Shown piece after piece: positions 48,824-56,698 of a stretch of 64,000 nucleotides of DNA. The DNA comes from Actinomyces weissii (lineage in GTDB: Bacteria > Actinomycetota > Actinomycetes > Actinomycetales > Actinomycetaceae), in the NCBI RefSeq assembly GCF_016598775.1, contig NZ_CP066802.1, positions 682,001-746,000 of the forward strand. Reading direction: 5' to 3'. The notes below the pieces were generated by a model, which saw only the letters and a list, made by a program, of their open reading frames with translations, made no database searches and was not told where the DNA came from. Every line of letters starts with the position of its first letter. The first letter of the stretch is position 1. A program made the position numbers and the translations under genes.

Positions 48824-50083
48824 ATGTCTGCTAACACGACCCTGGTACCTGGCCCCCGCGCCCTGCGCGACATCTCCTTGATGCGGGTGATCGCCCACGG
48901 GCTGGTCCCGGCCACGCGCGCCGCCGACCCGGTACAGGCGGTGCGCCGGGAGCTGGCCATCCAGGGGCAGCAGGTCTCGGCGGTGCCGCACGCGCTGCTG
49001 GCCCGCACGGAGGCGGAGGGCCGCAGCCAGGTGGACGAGTGCTTCGCCAGCGGCGCGCTGGTGCGCTCCTGGCCCATGCGCGGCACCGTGCACATCACGA
49101 CGGCGGAGGACCACCACTGGCTGCGTGTGGCCCTGATGCACCGCATGGACTCCTGGGCCCGCGGCTCTGAGCGGGACTACGGCGTCGACGACCGCCTGCT
49201 GGGGCGCGCCCAGGAGGTGGCGCTGGAGCTGCTGCGTGAGCAGGGGCCCCTGAAGCGCTCCGTGCTGCTGGAGGCCTGGGAGCAGGAGGGCCTGCTGGAC
49301 TCCTTCAAGGGGCAGGACGTGAGCCCCTACCGACGCCGTCACGTGCTGCTGCACCTGCAGGTGCGTGGGGTGCTCGCGCAGGGGCCCCGGCTGGGCAACG
49401 AGCACCTGGTGGTTGACGTCCGTGGCCTGCCGGACGCTTCCACGGGGCCCGGGGGCGCTGGGGGAGGGGCCAAGGGCACACCCGGGCACCGTGACGCCCT
49501 GGCGGAGATCGCCCGCCGCTACGCCACCAGTCACGGCCCGGTCTCGTCCGCTGACCTGGCACGCTGGACCACCCTGCCGGTGGGGGAGTCCCGCCGCGCG
49601 CTGGAGGACGCCGTAGAGCTGTCCACGGCTAGCGGTTTCGTGGTGGACCCGGCGCAGGGGCGGGTGCCGCTGGCCCGGGCGCTGCTGGAGCCGGGTGGGG
49701 AGCGGCTGCGTCTGCTGGCGCCGGGTGAGGGCCTGCCAGCGGGCAGCGCGTCCGCCGACCTGCTCTACCTGCGCGCCGACCTGCCTGACCTGCTGGAGTC
49801 CAGCAGGAAGGACGCGGAGCGCACCTTGTTCATCGGTGCCTTTGACGAGCTGCACGTGGGCTACAAGGACCGTAGGCCGCTTACGGACGAGGCCGGTGAG
49901 CAGCTGATCTGCCCGGGCAGGAACGGCATGTTCCTGCCTTTCCTGGTGGACCGGGGCCGCCTGGTGGCGGTGCGTTCCACGGGCCGGGGGCTGGAGTGGG
50001 CCCCGGGCGTGCGCCGCTCGGCCCGCCTGGAGCGTGACGTGGAGCGGGTGGTGGCCAGGATGGAAGAGCGCCTGAGGTCCTGA
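48824..50083 (+). CDS. Winged helix DNA-binding domain protein (HTH_42/YcaQ-AlkX-like)
   Basis: At 419 residues, the early LMRVIAHGLVPATRAADPVQAVRRELAIQGQQ and RSWPMRGTVHITTAEDHHWL segments, the mid-protein winged helices (EVALELLREQGPLKRSVLLEAWEQEGL and ISSADLARWT-like region) and the late IGAFDELHVGYKDR motif fit the HTH_42 family, which includes YcaQ and AlkX. YcaQ members unhook DNA crosslinks by glycosylase activity; many actinobacterial members are uncharacterised. Leaderless ATG. Confidence 0.82.
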   Translation: MSANTTLVPGPRALRDISLMRVIAHGLVPATRAADPVQAVRRELAIQGQQVSAVPHALLARTEAEGRSQVDECFASGALVRSWPMRGTVHITTAEDHHWLRVALMHRMDSWARGSERDYGVDDRLLGRAQEVALELLREQGPLKRSVLLEAWEQEGLLDSFKGQDVSPYRRRHVLLHLQVRGVLAQGPRLGNEHLVVDVRGLPDASTGPGGAGGGAKGTPGHRDALAEIARRYATSHGPVSSADLARWTTLPVGESRRALEDAVELSTASGFVVDPAQGRVPLARALLEPGGERLRLLAPGEGLPAGSASADLLYLRADLPDLLESSRKDAERTLFIGAFDELHVGYKDRRPLTDEAGEQLICPGRNGMFLPFLVDRGRLVAVRSTGRGLEWAPGVRRSARLERDVERVVARMEERLRS

Positions 50084-50192
50084 GAGCCTGGGCGCGGGCG
50101 GTGGGCGCCGCCGAGCGGGTGGCTGTCGGGGCAGGTAGCGGACCGGGGGGCGCAGCTGCCCAGCCGGGACGGTAGAGGTCTGACCTCCGCGT

Positions 50193-50204
50193 TAGAATCC
50201 GGGT
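50193..50204 (+). promoter_or_regulatory. nagA -10 element, leaderless arrangement
   Basis: TAGAAT (50193-50198) ends six bases before ATG 50205. Confidence 0.6.
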
Positions 50205-51437
50205 ATGAGCAACGCTGCTTCTGCCCTGCGCGGGCGAGTCGTCACACCATTCCAGATTATTGAGGACGGCGTCGTCGTCCTGGCCGAGCGCCACATCGTG
50301 TGGGTCGGTCCTGCTGAGGAGGCCACCAAGGCCGGCTGGGGGGAGGCCCTGGCCGCCGCCGAGTCCGCCCCTGCCGACGGTTACCTGCTGCCCGGCCTCG
50401 TGGACGTCCACTGCCACGGGGGCGGTGGCGAGTCCTTCCCCAACGCGCAGACCACCGAGCAGGCTATGGTCTCGGTCCTGGAGCACCGCCGTCACGGGAC
50501 CACCTCCCTGGTGGCCTCCTGCGTGACCGCCGCCCCGGAGGTGCTCAAGGAGCGCACCAAGGTGCTGGCGGAGCTGTGTGAGGCCGGGGAGCTGGCGGGT
50601 ATCCACTTTGAGGGCCCTTTCGTCTCCGTGGAGCGCTGCGGCGCCCAGGACCCCACCTACATCATTGACCCGGACGCGGCGCTGACCCGTGAGCTGATCG
50701 AGCTGGGCCGTGGGCACGTCGTCACCATGACCATCGCCCCGGAGAAGCCGAATATCACGGGGGAGGACGGCGTGGTGCGGGCGCTGGTGGAGGGTGGGGC
50801 GCTGCCCTCATTCGGGCACACCGACTCGGAGGCCGCCCCGGTGCGCGCGGGCCTGGCGGACGCCTCGGCCCGGATCGGGGAGCGCCTGGAGAAGGGCCTG
50901 CCGGTGCGCTCGCCCCGCTCCACCGCCACCCACCTGTTCAACGGTATGCGGCCCATGCACCACCGTGCCCCGGGCCCGGTGCCGGAGTTCCTGGCGGCGG
51001 CCGTCAACGGCGACTGCATCCTGGAGATGATCGGCGACGGCGTGCACCTGAACCCCGCCATCGTGCTGGACATGTTCGAGACCCTGGGGCGGGAGAACGT
51101 CATCCTGGTCACCGACGCCATGGCGGCCGCGGGCATGCCGGACGGCGACTACGTGCTGGGCCCGCAGGCGGTCACCGTCAAGGACGGGGTGGCGCGCCTG
51201 TCCGGCAAGGACTCGATCGCCGGGGGGACCGCCCACCTGCTTGACGTGGTGCGCACCACCTGGAAGGGCGGGGTTGACCTGGTTGACGCCGTGTTCGCGG
51301 CCTCCTGCCAGGGTGCGGAGGTGCTGGGGGACGACAGCATCGGCGCCCTGGAGGCGGGCATGTGGGCTGACGTGGTGGTTACTGACGCCGAGCTCCGGCC
51401 GGTGAGTGTCTTCCGCAAGGGCGAGAAGGTGGCCTGA
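50205..51437 (+). CDS. nagA: N-acetylglucosamine-6-phosphate deacetylase (NagA)
   Basis: At 410 residues, this amidohydrolase converts GlcNAc-6-P to GlcN-6-P. Metal and catalytic sites: HCHGGGGESF (~69), GIHFEGPFVSVERCGAQ (Glu ligand, ~132), SFGHTDSEA (~206), THLFNGMRPMHHRAPG (~247) and the catalytic Asp in VTDAMAAAG (~307). It can feed amino sugars from cell-wall recycling or host glycans into glycolysis. No nagB is adjacent. Leaderless ATG; a hairpin terminator follows. Confidence 0.95.
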   Translation: MSNAASALRGRVVTPFQIIEDGVVVLAERHIVWVGPAEEATKAGWGEALAAAESAPADGYLLPGLVDVHCHGGGGESFPNAQTTEQAMVSVLEHRRHGTTSLVASCVTAAPEVLKERTKVLAELCEAGELAGIHFEGPFVSVERCGAQDPTYIIDPDAALTRELIELGRGHVVTMTIAPEKPNITGEDGVVRALVEGGALPSFGHTDSEAAPVRAGLADASARIGERLEKGLPVRSPRSTATHLFNGMRPMHHRAPGPVPEFLAAAVNGDCILEMIGDGVHLNPAIVLDMFETLGRENVILVTDAMAAAGMPDGDYVLGPQAVTVKDGVARLSGKDSIAGGTAHLLDVVRTTWKGGVDLVDAVFAASCQGAEVLGDDSIGALEAGMWADVVVTDAELRPVSVFRKGEKVA

Positions 51438-51451
51438 GCGGCCAGTATGGT

Positions 51452-51489
51452 CGACGGCGCCCGGTGGCTGCGGCTGCTGGGCGCCGTCG
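51452..51489 (+). terminator. Hairpin terminator after nagA
   Basis: CGACGGCGCCC (51452-51462) pairs with GGGCGCCGTCG (51479-51489) around a 16-base loop. Confidence 0.7.
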
Positions 51490-51696
51490 CGTCGGTGGGG
51501 CCTGGCACGGGTTGACACCACCGGTGAGACCTGGAGGACGGGTGCCTTGGTGGGTGTGGCCTGGTAGGGGGCATCGTGCGCCTGCGTGGGGGCTGGCACA
51601 GGCTCGACGCTGCCAGCAGCTTCCTGGGGGACGTCGTCGCGCTGGCGGGTCCCGTGGTGGGCGGCAGGCTGTGAACCGGCTGGCAGGCGGCCTGGT

Positions 51697-52197
51697 CTAG
51701 CGGTGGACCTCGTGCAGCTGGCCGGTGGCGAGGTCGTAGACGAAGCCGCGGGCTGCGACCCCGGCTGGAATATGCGGGTCCTGGGCGAGGGCGCGCAGGC
51801 ACCTGCCCAGTTGGGCCTCCAGGTCCGGGAATCCGCCGGGCCGCCAGGTGGGCCGGGCCCCGGTCTCCTGCTCCAGGCCGTCCAGAAGGACGTCGTCGGC
51901 CAGGCCCAGCATCCCGCAGCCGGTGTGGCGTACCAGCACAATCTCCTCCACCCCAAGAAGCCGCTGGGCGATGGCCAGGGAGCGACGCACGTCGTCGGTC
52001 ACCAGGCCGCCGGCGTTGCGGATGATGTAGGCCTGGCCGGCCTCCAGACCGAACAGGGACATCAGGTCCAGGCGGCGGTCCATGCAGGCCACCACGGCCA
52101 CGCGGGCGTGGTCGCAGGTGGCAGGGGTAAAGGAGGCCGCGTGCCGACCTGCGGCGGTCAGCATCTCGGGGAGGCTCGGGCCGGGGCTGGTGTGCAT
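51697..52197 (-). CDS. Beta-class carbonic anhydrase
   Basis: At 166 residues, it interconverts CO2 and bicarbonate. The zinc site is Cys38, His91 and Cys94 in VVACMDRRLD and RHTGCGM; Asp40 and Arg41 form the usual dyad. RNAGGLVTDDVRRSLAIAQRLLG is the family core. GAGGAAACC precedes the ATG. It converges with nagA. The ~250 bp between nagA and it contains no gene I support. Confidence 0.93.
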   Translation of the reverse strand: MHTSPGPSLPEMLTAAGRHAASFTPATCDHARVAVVACMDRRLDLMSLFGLEAGQAYIIRNAGGLVTDDVRRSLAIAQRLLGVEEIVLVRHTGCGMLGLADDVLLDGLEQETGARPTWRPGGFPDLEAQLGRCLRALAQDPHIPAGVAARGFVYDLATGQLHEVHR

Positions 52198-52553
52198 GGT
52201 TTCCTCGCGATCGCGGTCGGGCTGGCGGGGCAGGTTCCAGTGTGGCCTATCCGGGCTGAGCGTGGGAGGAGCTGGCGTGGGAGGGGGCAGTATCTGAGGG
52301 GAGAGGTCGGGGCGAGGACGGCGGCGCCGTCCTTATCTGCGGAATCACTGTGCCGTCCCGAGCGTGCCCTCCGCAGGCGGCGGGCGGAGCCGGTTGTGTC
52401 TCGCTTGATCAGGGCATAGGCGGCGTGCCCTCCGCAGTCCGGGGGAGGGGAGGCTGAGCGCTGTGAAGGTAGGCTGCACAGGTGGCGGCCTTAGGTGCCG
52501 GGCTGGCGTGAGTGGGTGGGCGCGTGCGGGCGCCGTCGGGATTGAGCGGCGGC
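52198..52553. other. Gene-free interval with a short direct repeat
   Basis: GCGTGCCCTCCGCAG occurs at 52362-52376 and 52423-52437. No gene or clear terminator is seen. Confidence 0.5.
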
Positions 52554-53420
52554 TCAGGCGAAGACGACGGTGCGCTGCCCGTTGAGCAGCACCCGGTGCT
52601 CGGCGTGCCACTTGACCGCCTGGGCCAGCACCCGTCGCTCCACGTCCTGGCCCTTGCGCTGGAGCTGCAGGGCGGAGTCGGCGTGGGTAGCCCGGGTGAC
52701 GTCCTGCTCGATGATCGGCCCCTCGTCGAGGTCCGCCGTCACGTAGTGGGCGGTGGCTCCGATCAGCTTGACGCCCCGCTCATGCGCCTGGTGGTAGGGC
52801 TTGGCCCCCTTGAAGCTGGGCAGGAAGGAGTGGTGGATGTTGATGACGGAGCCGCGCAGGCGCTCGCACAGGGCGGGGGAGAGGATCTGCATGTAGCGGG
52901 CCAGCACCACCAGCTCCACCCCTAGGGCGTCCACCAGCTCCAGCAGCTGCTGCTCGGCAGCCTCCTTGGTGTCCTTGGTGACGGGCACGTGGTGGAAGGT
53001 GGCGCCGTAGAACTCCGCCACCGGGCGCAGGTCCTCGTGGTTGCCGACCACCCCCACCACCTGGATGGGCAGGCCCTGGTTGGAGGCGCGGAACAGCAGG
53101 TCAGACAGGCAGTGCCCCTCCTTGGAGACCATCAGCAGGGTGCGCATGGGGCGGTCGGCCTCATCCAGGGACCAGGACATGTCATAGGAGGTGGCGAGCT
53201 CGGCCAGGTCCGCCTCCAGCTCGGTGCGCGGCACCTTGGTCAGCACCGAGACCCGCATGAAGAACAGTCCGGTCTCGGAGTCGCCGAACTGGTTCGACTC
53301 GGTGATATTGCCCCCGCGGCGTGCCAAGGCGCCGGTGACGGCGTGGACGATGCCAGGCCGGTCGGGGCAGGACAGAGTGAGGACCAGGTGCTGGGGCGTG
53401 GTGGCAGCGGCTGTGCTCAT
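52554..53420 (-). CDS. purU: Formyltetrahydrofolate deformylase (PurU)
   Basis: At 288 residues, it hydrolyses 10-formyl-THF to formate and THF, balancing one-carbon units. The N-terminal ACT domain (VLTLSCPDRPGIVHAVTGALARRGGNI) precedes the formyltransferase fold with NIHHSFLPSFKGAKPYHQA and the LIGATAHYVTADLDEGPIIEQD catalytic region. TAGCAT ends six bases before the ATG, so the transcript is probably leaderless. Confidence 0.96.
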   Translation of the reverse strand: MSTAAATTPQHLVLTLSCPDRPGIVHAVTGALARRGGNITESNQFGDSETGLFFMRVSVLTKVPRTELEADLAELATSYDMSWSLDEADRPMRTLLMVSKEGHCLSDLLFRASNQGLPIQVVGVVGNHEDLRPVAEFYGATFHHVPVTKDTKEAAEQQLLELVDALGVELVVLARYMQILSPALCERLRGSVINIHHSFLPSFKGAKPYHQAHERGVKLIGATAHYVTADLDEGPIIEQDVTRATHADSALQLQRKGQDVERRVLAQAVKWHAEHRVLLNGQRTVVFA

Positions 53421-53432
53421 GGGCTGATGCTA
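53421..53432 (-). promoter_or_regulatory. purU -10 element, leaderless arrangement
   Basis: Minus-strand TAGCAT (53427-53432) lies six bases before the ATG at 53420. Confidence 0.6.
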
Positions 53433-53565
53433 GCGGCTGGGGGCGGTGCGTCCTTATCGGCGGTGGCTGAGTGGGACCGGAGCGGAGCTGGCGTGTGGAC
53501 GGCGGAGGTGGGGACCGGGAATATGATGAGTAACCTGGAGCTATCATATAGACGGCGTAGCTTGT

Positions 53566-53576
53566 TAAACAGTTTA
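53566..53576. promoter_or_regulatory. TAAAC-A-GTTTA palindrome upstream of small protein A
   Basis: Perfect 5-bp arms around one base, in an AT-rich stretch that also has TATCAT (53542-53547). It lies between that possible -10 and the start, where a repressor would block transcription. Confidence 0.35.
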
Positions 53577-53607
53577 CCGGAACTGGCTCTAAAGAGAGGT
53601 GCTGAAA

Positions 53608-53865
53608 ATGGGTGAGGAGGGTCTCGCCAAGCGGTTTATGAGCTTCGCAGTTTCCTCCGACCTTCCCCGCCTAGGGACGCTTAGGGTGGATATGGGGCAC
53701 GGTGAGTACGCCTGGGTTGTTGTATGTATTGTCAGCCACGCTTTTGGGACTGGCGTCAATATTCCACCCTATTTGCTGACGGCGTGCAGGGCCTTTTACT
53801 CCGAGCGTCAGGACTTTGAGGCCCAGGGGGCTAACCGTGCTCTGAATATGGTTAGTCCAGTATGA
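53608..53865 (+). CDS. Small protein A, paralogue of the array-embedded protein B
   Basis: This 85-residue protein belongs to no family I recognise. It aligns without gaps to the product of 54039-54308: 38 of 83 positions are identical by my hand count, with shared blocks LGT-R, HGE-AWV, CI-S and RQDFEAQG-N-AL. It has no signal peptide, membrane helix or obvious catalytic motif; the middle is probably beta (AWVVVCIVS) and the end helical. GAGAGG lies 9 bp before ATG 53608; GTG 53599 is an alternative. Base composition is much lower in GC than neighbouring core genes. It faces the CRISPR array end. Confidence 0.72.
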   Translation: MGEEGLAKRFMSFAVSSDLPRLGTLRVDMGHGEYAWVVVCIVSHAFGTGVNIPPYLLTACRAFYSERQDFEAQGANRALNMVSPV

Positions 53866-54001
53866 GATCGGGCTGGCTGGGGGTGTGGGGTGGTGGGTGT
53901 GGGGGTACTTGAGTGGTTTTGAAAGTGTCCTGGAGCGAGGGTGATTTCTTTGCGCCTGCCGGGGTGAATTTTCCGAGCCGATGAGCGCTAGGCGGTAGTA
54001 C

Positions 54002-54030
54002 GGTTAATCCCCGCGTGTGCGGGGGGCGAC
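54002..54030 (-). repeat. Orphan degenerate CRISPR repeat at the trailer end
   Basis: This 29-nt copy matches the array repeat except that the T before the final CGAC is replaced by GG. It is 356 bp from the next repeat (54387), with a gene between. It is probably the original terminal repeat of the array. Confidence 0.9.
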
Positions 54031-54038
54031 GCTGGCTC

Positions 54039-54308
54039 TCAGGCTGTGGTCGCGAGGCTCAAGGCGGTGTTAACACCTTGGGCCTCGAAGTCCTGGCGGC
54101 GGACGTACAGGGCTCGGGCTTGGGATAGTAGGTCTTGCGGGACGGTGACATGAGTTTCGGCTGTCTGGCTCAGGATGCAGGTGATCACCCAGGCGTGCTC
54201 TCCGTGCTCGAAGCTGCTGCGGGTAGTGCCGAGGTTGGCGAACCGTTGGGCTGAGGCGAAGCCGACCAGCTGCTCGGCAAGGGACTCCTCATCTGCTGTT
54301 TTATCCAC
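54039..54308 (-). CDS. Small protein B, encoded inside the CRISPR array
   Basis: This 89-residue product lies between the orphan repeat and the main array, on the strand from which the array is transcribed. It starts at GTG 54308 with AAAGG about 12 bp upstream; a TATCCT hexamer at 54355-54360 (minus) may be its own promoter. Its stop is 8 bp before the orphan repeat. Conserved blocks with protein A are EE-LA, LGT-R, HGE-AWV, CI-S, VP-type LL and RQDFEAQG-N-AL, 46% identity over 83 ungapped residues. Charged N-terminus, no membrane helix. Function unknown. Confidence 0.72.
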   Translation of the reverse strand: MDKTADEESLAEQLVGFASAQRFANLGTTRSSFEHGEHAWVITCILSQTAETHVTVPQDLLSQARALYVRRQDFEAQGVNTALSLATTA

Positions 54309-54361
54309 TTCTCTTGCCTTTCTTCGGGTTCGGGGGAACTTGGCTGACTTAATAGGATACG

Positions 54362-54375
54362 CCGTCCAGACGGCC
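54362..54375. promoter_or_regulatory. Short perfect stem between array and gene B
   Basis: GCCGTC-CA-GACGGC lies 12 bp from the last main repeat. On the array strand it precedes gene B and could end or pause pre-crRNA transcription. Confidence 0.35.
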
Positions 54376-54386
54376 CGCCCAGGGTG

Positions 54387-56243
54387 GTTAATCCCCGCGT
54401 GTGCGGGGTCGACACTGGCCCTGCAAGGTCCTGGTCAATAATTCCCGGTTAATCCCCGCGTGTGCGGGGTCGACATGCGATCGCCCGCACGATTACGAAT
54501 ATGCAGGGGTTAATCCCCGCGTGTGCGGGGTCGACTGTGTTTTCCCTTACCTTCATTGGTGTTTGTTGGGTTAATCCCCGCGTGTGCGGGGTCGACCTCA
54601 TTTCCGCTGGACCAAAGCCCTAAAAACAGGGTTAATCCCCGCGTGTGCGGGGTCGACGCGAGCGTATTAATAAGCGATACGGGCTAGCGGGGTTAATCCC
54701 CGCGTGTGCGGGGTCGACACTACTCCGGCGTCAGTGTGTACGTGAATCACGGGTTAATCCCCGCGTGTGCGGGGTCGACACACGATTTGGGGCCTGGAAG
54801 CACGAAGGCGCGGGTTAATCCCCGCGTGTGCGGGGTCGACCCCCGTACTTTCCGGCGTTAGCCTGCCCGCGCCGGTTAATCCCCGCGTGTGCGGGGTCGA
54901 CCCTAAGGGAAATCGGTCAATAAAGTTTGGGGTAGGTTAATCCCCGCGTGTGCGGGGTCGACCGTGAAATGTCTTGGAATAACCCGCTTAAACAGGGTTA
55001 ATCCCCGCGTGTGCGGGGTCGACACGAATATCGATGTAGACGCGCTGGCACCAATCGGTTAATCCCCGCGTGTGCGGGGTCGACAGGAATACAGGCCTAC
55101 CCTGAATAAGAAAATTGGGTTAATCCCCGCGTGTGCGGGGTCGACGGGAACCGGATTCGCCTGCGGGCGCAGACCATGGGTTAATCCCCGCGTGTGCGGG
55201 GTCGACCGAATCCCGGGGAAGGGGGGATTCGCGCGGGCGGGTTAATCCCCGCGTGTGCGGGGTCGACTTCTGTGCATTTAATCGGCGGCCCCCCATTGGA
55301 GGTTAATCCCCGCGTGTGCGGGGTCGACTCAATTCTTTAACGGTCCAACAAATACGCGGACGGTTAATCCCCGCGTGTGCGGGGTCGACACTGACTGTCA
55401 AGAGAACACCTCACTAAACGCAGGTTAATCCCCGCGTGTGCGGGGTCGACACACTATCCGCCGCGCCGGTAGCGTAGTCCTCGGGTTAATCCCCGCGTGT
55501 GCGGGGTCGACGCCCCGGCGGTGACGGCGCGGGCGGGAACCAGAGGTTAATCCCCGCGTGTGCGGGGTCGACCGCCGCGCATACTTGCAGAGCGTATTTT
55601 GGACCGGTTAATCCCCGCGTGTGCGGGGTCGACTTGCCGTGCCTCACCCATTGGTTAATTGCATACGGTTAATCCCCGCGTGTGCGGGGTCGACGCCAAG
55701 GGTCTATCATTCAACTAGAGTGGCCGAGGTTAATCCCCGCGTGTGCGGGGTCGACTCTCTGCGGTAAATCATTTGGTCCTCAATATTCGGTTAATCCCCG
55801 CGTGTGCGGGGTCGACGTCATTCCGTCGCGATAGGTGAACGGTGTGATGGGTTAATCCCCGCGTGTGCGGGGTCGACTTATCGCCAGGTTGCGGAAGGTG
55901 AGCCAGTCATGGTTAATCCCCGCGTGTGCGGGGTCGACCAACATCCCGTTCTCTAAGGCGAATAATTTCAAGGTTAATCCCCGCGTGTGCGGGGTCGACT
56001 AGAGGGTCGCAAGCAACTGTCCGCTTGGATAAGGTTAATCCCCGCGTGTGCGGGGTCGACATGGTCAAATCCTGACGACATTGGAAATATTGAGGTTAAT
56101 CCCCGCGTGTGCGGGGTCGACACACTAGTGACACCGACACCAAATCGCGTTCAGGGTTAATCCCCGCGTGTGCGGGGTCGACCAGTCCCAAGGGTAATCA
56201 TAATAGGGCTTGACGGGTTAATCCCCGCGTGTGCGGGGTCGAC
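54387..56243 (-). CRISPR. Type I-E CRISPR array, 31 identical 28-bp repeats, 30 spacers
   Basis: Repeats (plus strand GGTTAATCCCCGCGTGTG... ending GGGGTCGAC) start at 54387, 54447 and then every 61 bp to 56216. Spacers are 33 nt, except the oldest (54415-54446), which is 32. The complement has the CCCCGC...GCGGGG stem followed by ATTAACC, matching the orientation of E. coli type I-E repeats, so crRNAs are read on the minus strand and new spacers enter at the right, next to cas2. All 31 repeats look identical, suggesting an active array. No duplicate spacer or match within the window was noticed, but I could not search fully. Confidence 0.98.
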
Positions 56244-56299
56244 ACTTGGAGATCGGCGGAATCCCAACGTTGAGGACATCATACCTCAGGCAGTTTCCT
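56244..56299 (-). promoter_or_regulatory. CRISPR leader, only 56 bp, with -10 element
   Basis: The interval between the cas2 stop and the first repeat is 56 bp. On the minus strand TATGAT (56278-56283) would start pre-crRNA about 28 nt before the repeat, placing the -35 inside the end of cas2. Confidence 0.6.
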
Positions 56300-56698
56300 T
56301 CACTGCTGACCTAGGGCTCGCTCGGCGTAGCTGCGGTACCGACGTCGTCGTGCCGCCAGGGACCAGGATTCAGGAGCGGTCCGCCCTGCCTCCACCTCCC
56401 GTGGGGACTGACCGTCTGTGAGGCGGGCGTACGGCGTGCGCATCACCAGACAACCCTCCATATCAACTGGCTCCTTCTCGTGCCCCAAAGACTCCACGGC
56501 GAACCGCTGCTCGCCACGCGTGGACCAGATCAGCAGCGCACGCCCGTCACCAATATAGGCCCCCACCAGGTCCCACAGCTGTGTACGGACCCGGGCTGAC
56601 AGGTGCCCGACGAACACTCCCGGGGAGACCTCCATAAGCCACCTGGTCAGCGCTCCCCGCAAGGAGGCAGGCGCCGCAGAAAGCACAAGAACTACCAT
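56300..56698 (-). CDS. cas2: Type I-E Cas2
   Basis: At 132 residues, this structural partner of Cas1 in spacer integration has a ferredoxin-like start MVVLVLSAAPASLRGALTRWLMEVSPGVFVG and RVRTQLWDLVGAYIGDGRALLIWST, typical of Cas2e. It is longer than E. coli Cas2 (94), with an extra C-terminal tail rich in Arg. The ATG overlaps the cas1 stop by 7 bp. Confidence 0.94.
   Translation of the reverse strand: MVVLVLSAAPASLRGALTRWLMEVSPGVFVGHLSARVRTQLWDLVGAYIGDGRALLIWSTRGEQRFAVESLGHEKEPVDMEGCLVMRTPYARLTDGQSPREVEAGRTAPESWSLAARRRRYRSYAERALGQQ

Noticed and set aside
51149..51802. Minus-strand 217-codon frame overlapping nagA and carbonic anhydrase
   Set aside because: Pro/Ser/Arg-rich shadow that overlaps two certain genes.
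52362..52437. 15-bp direct repeat GCGTGCCCTCCGCAG
   Set aside because: Two short copies in GC-rich DNA; noted under the interval but not strong enough to suggest function.
56170..56421. Plus-strand frame across the last repeats and cas2 end
   Set aside because: It reads through CRISPR repeats and antisense cas2; not a gene.
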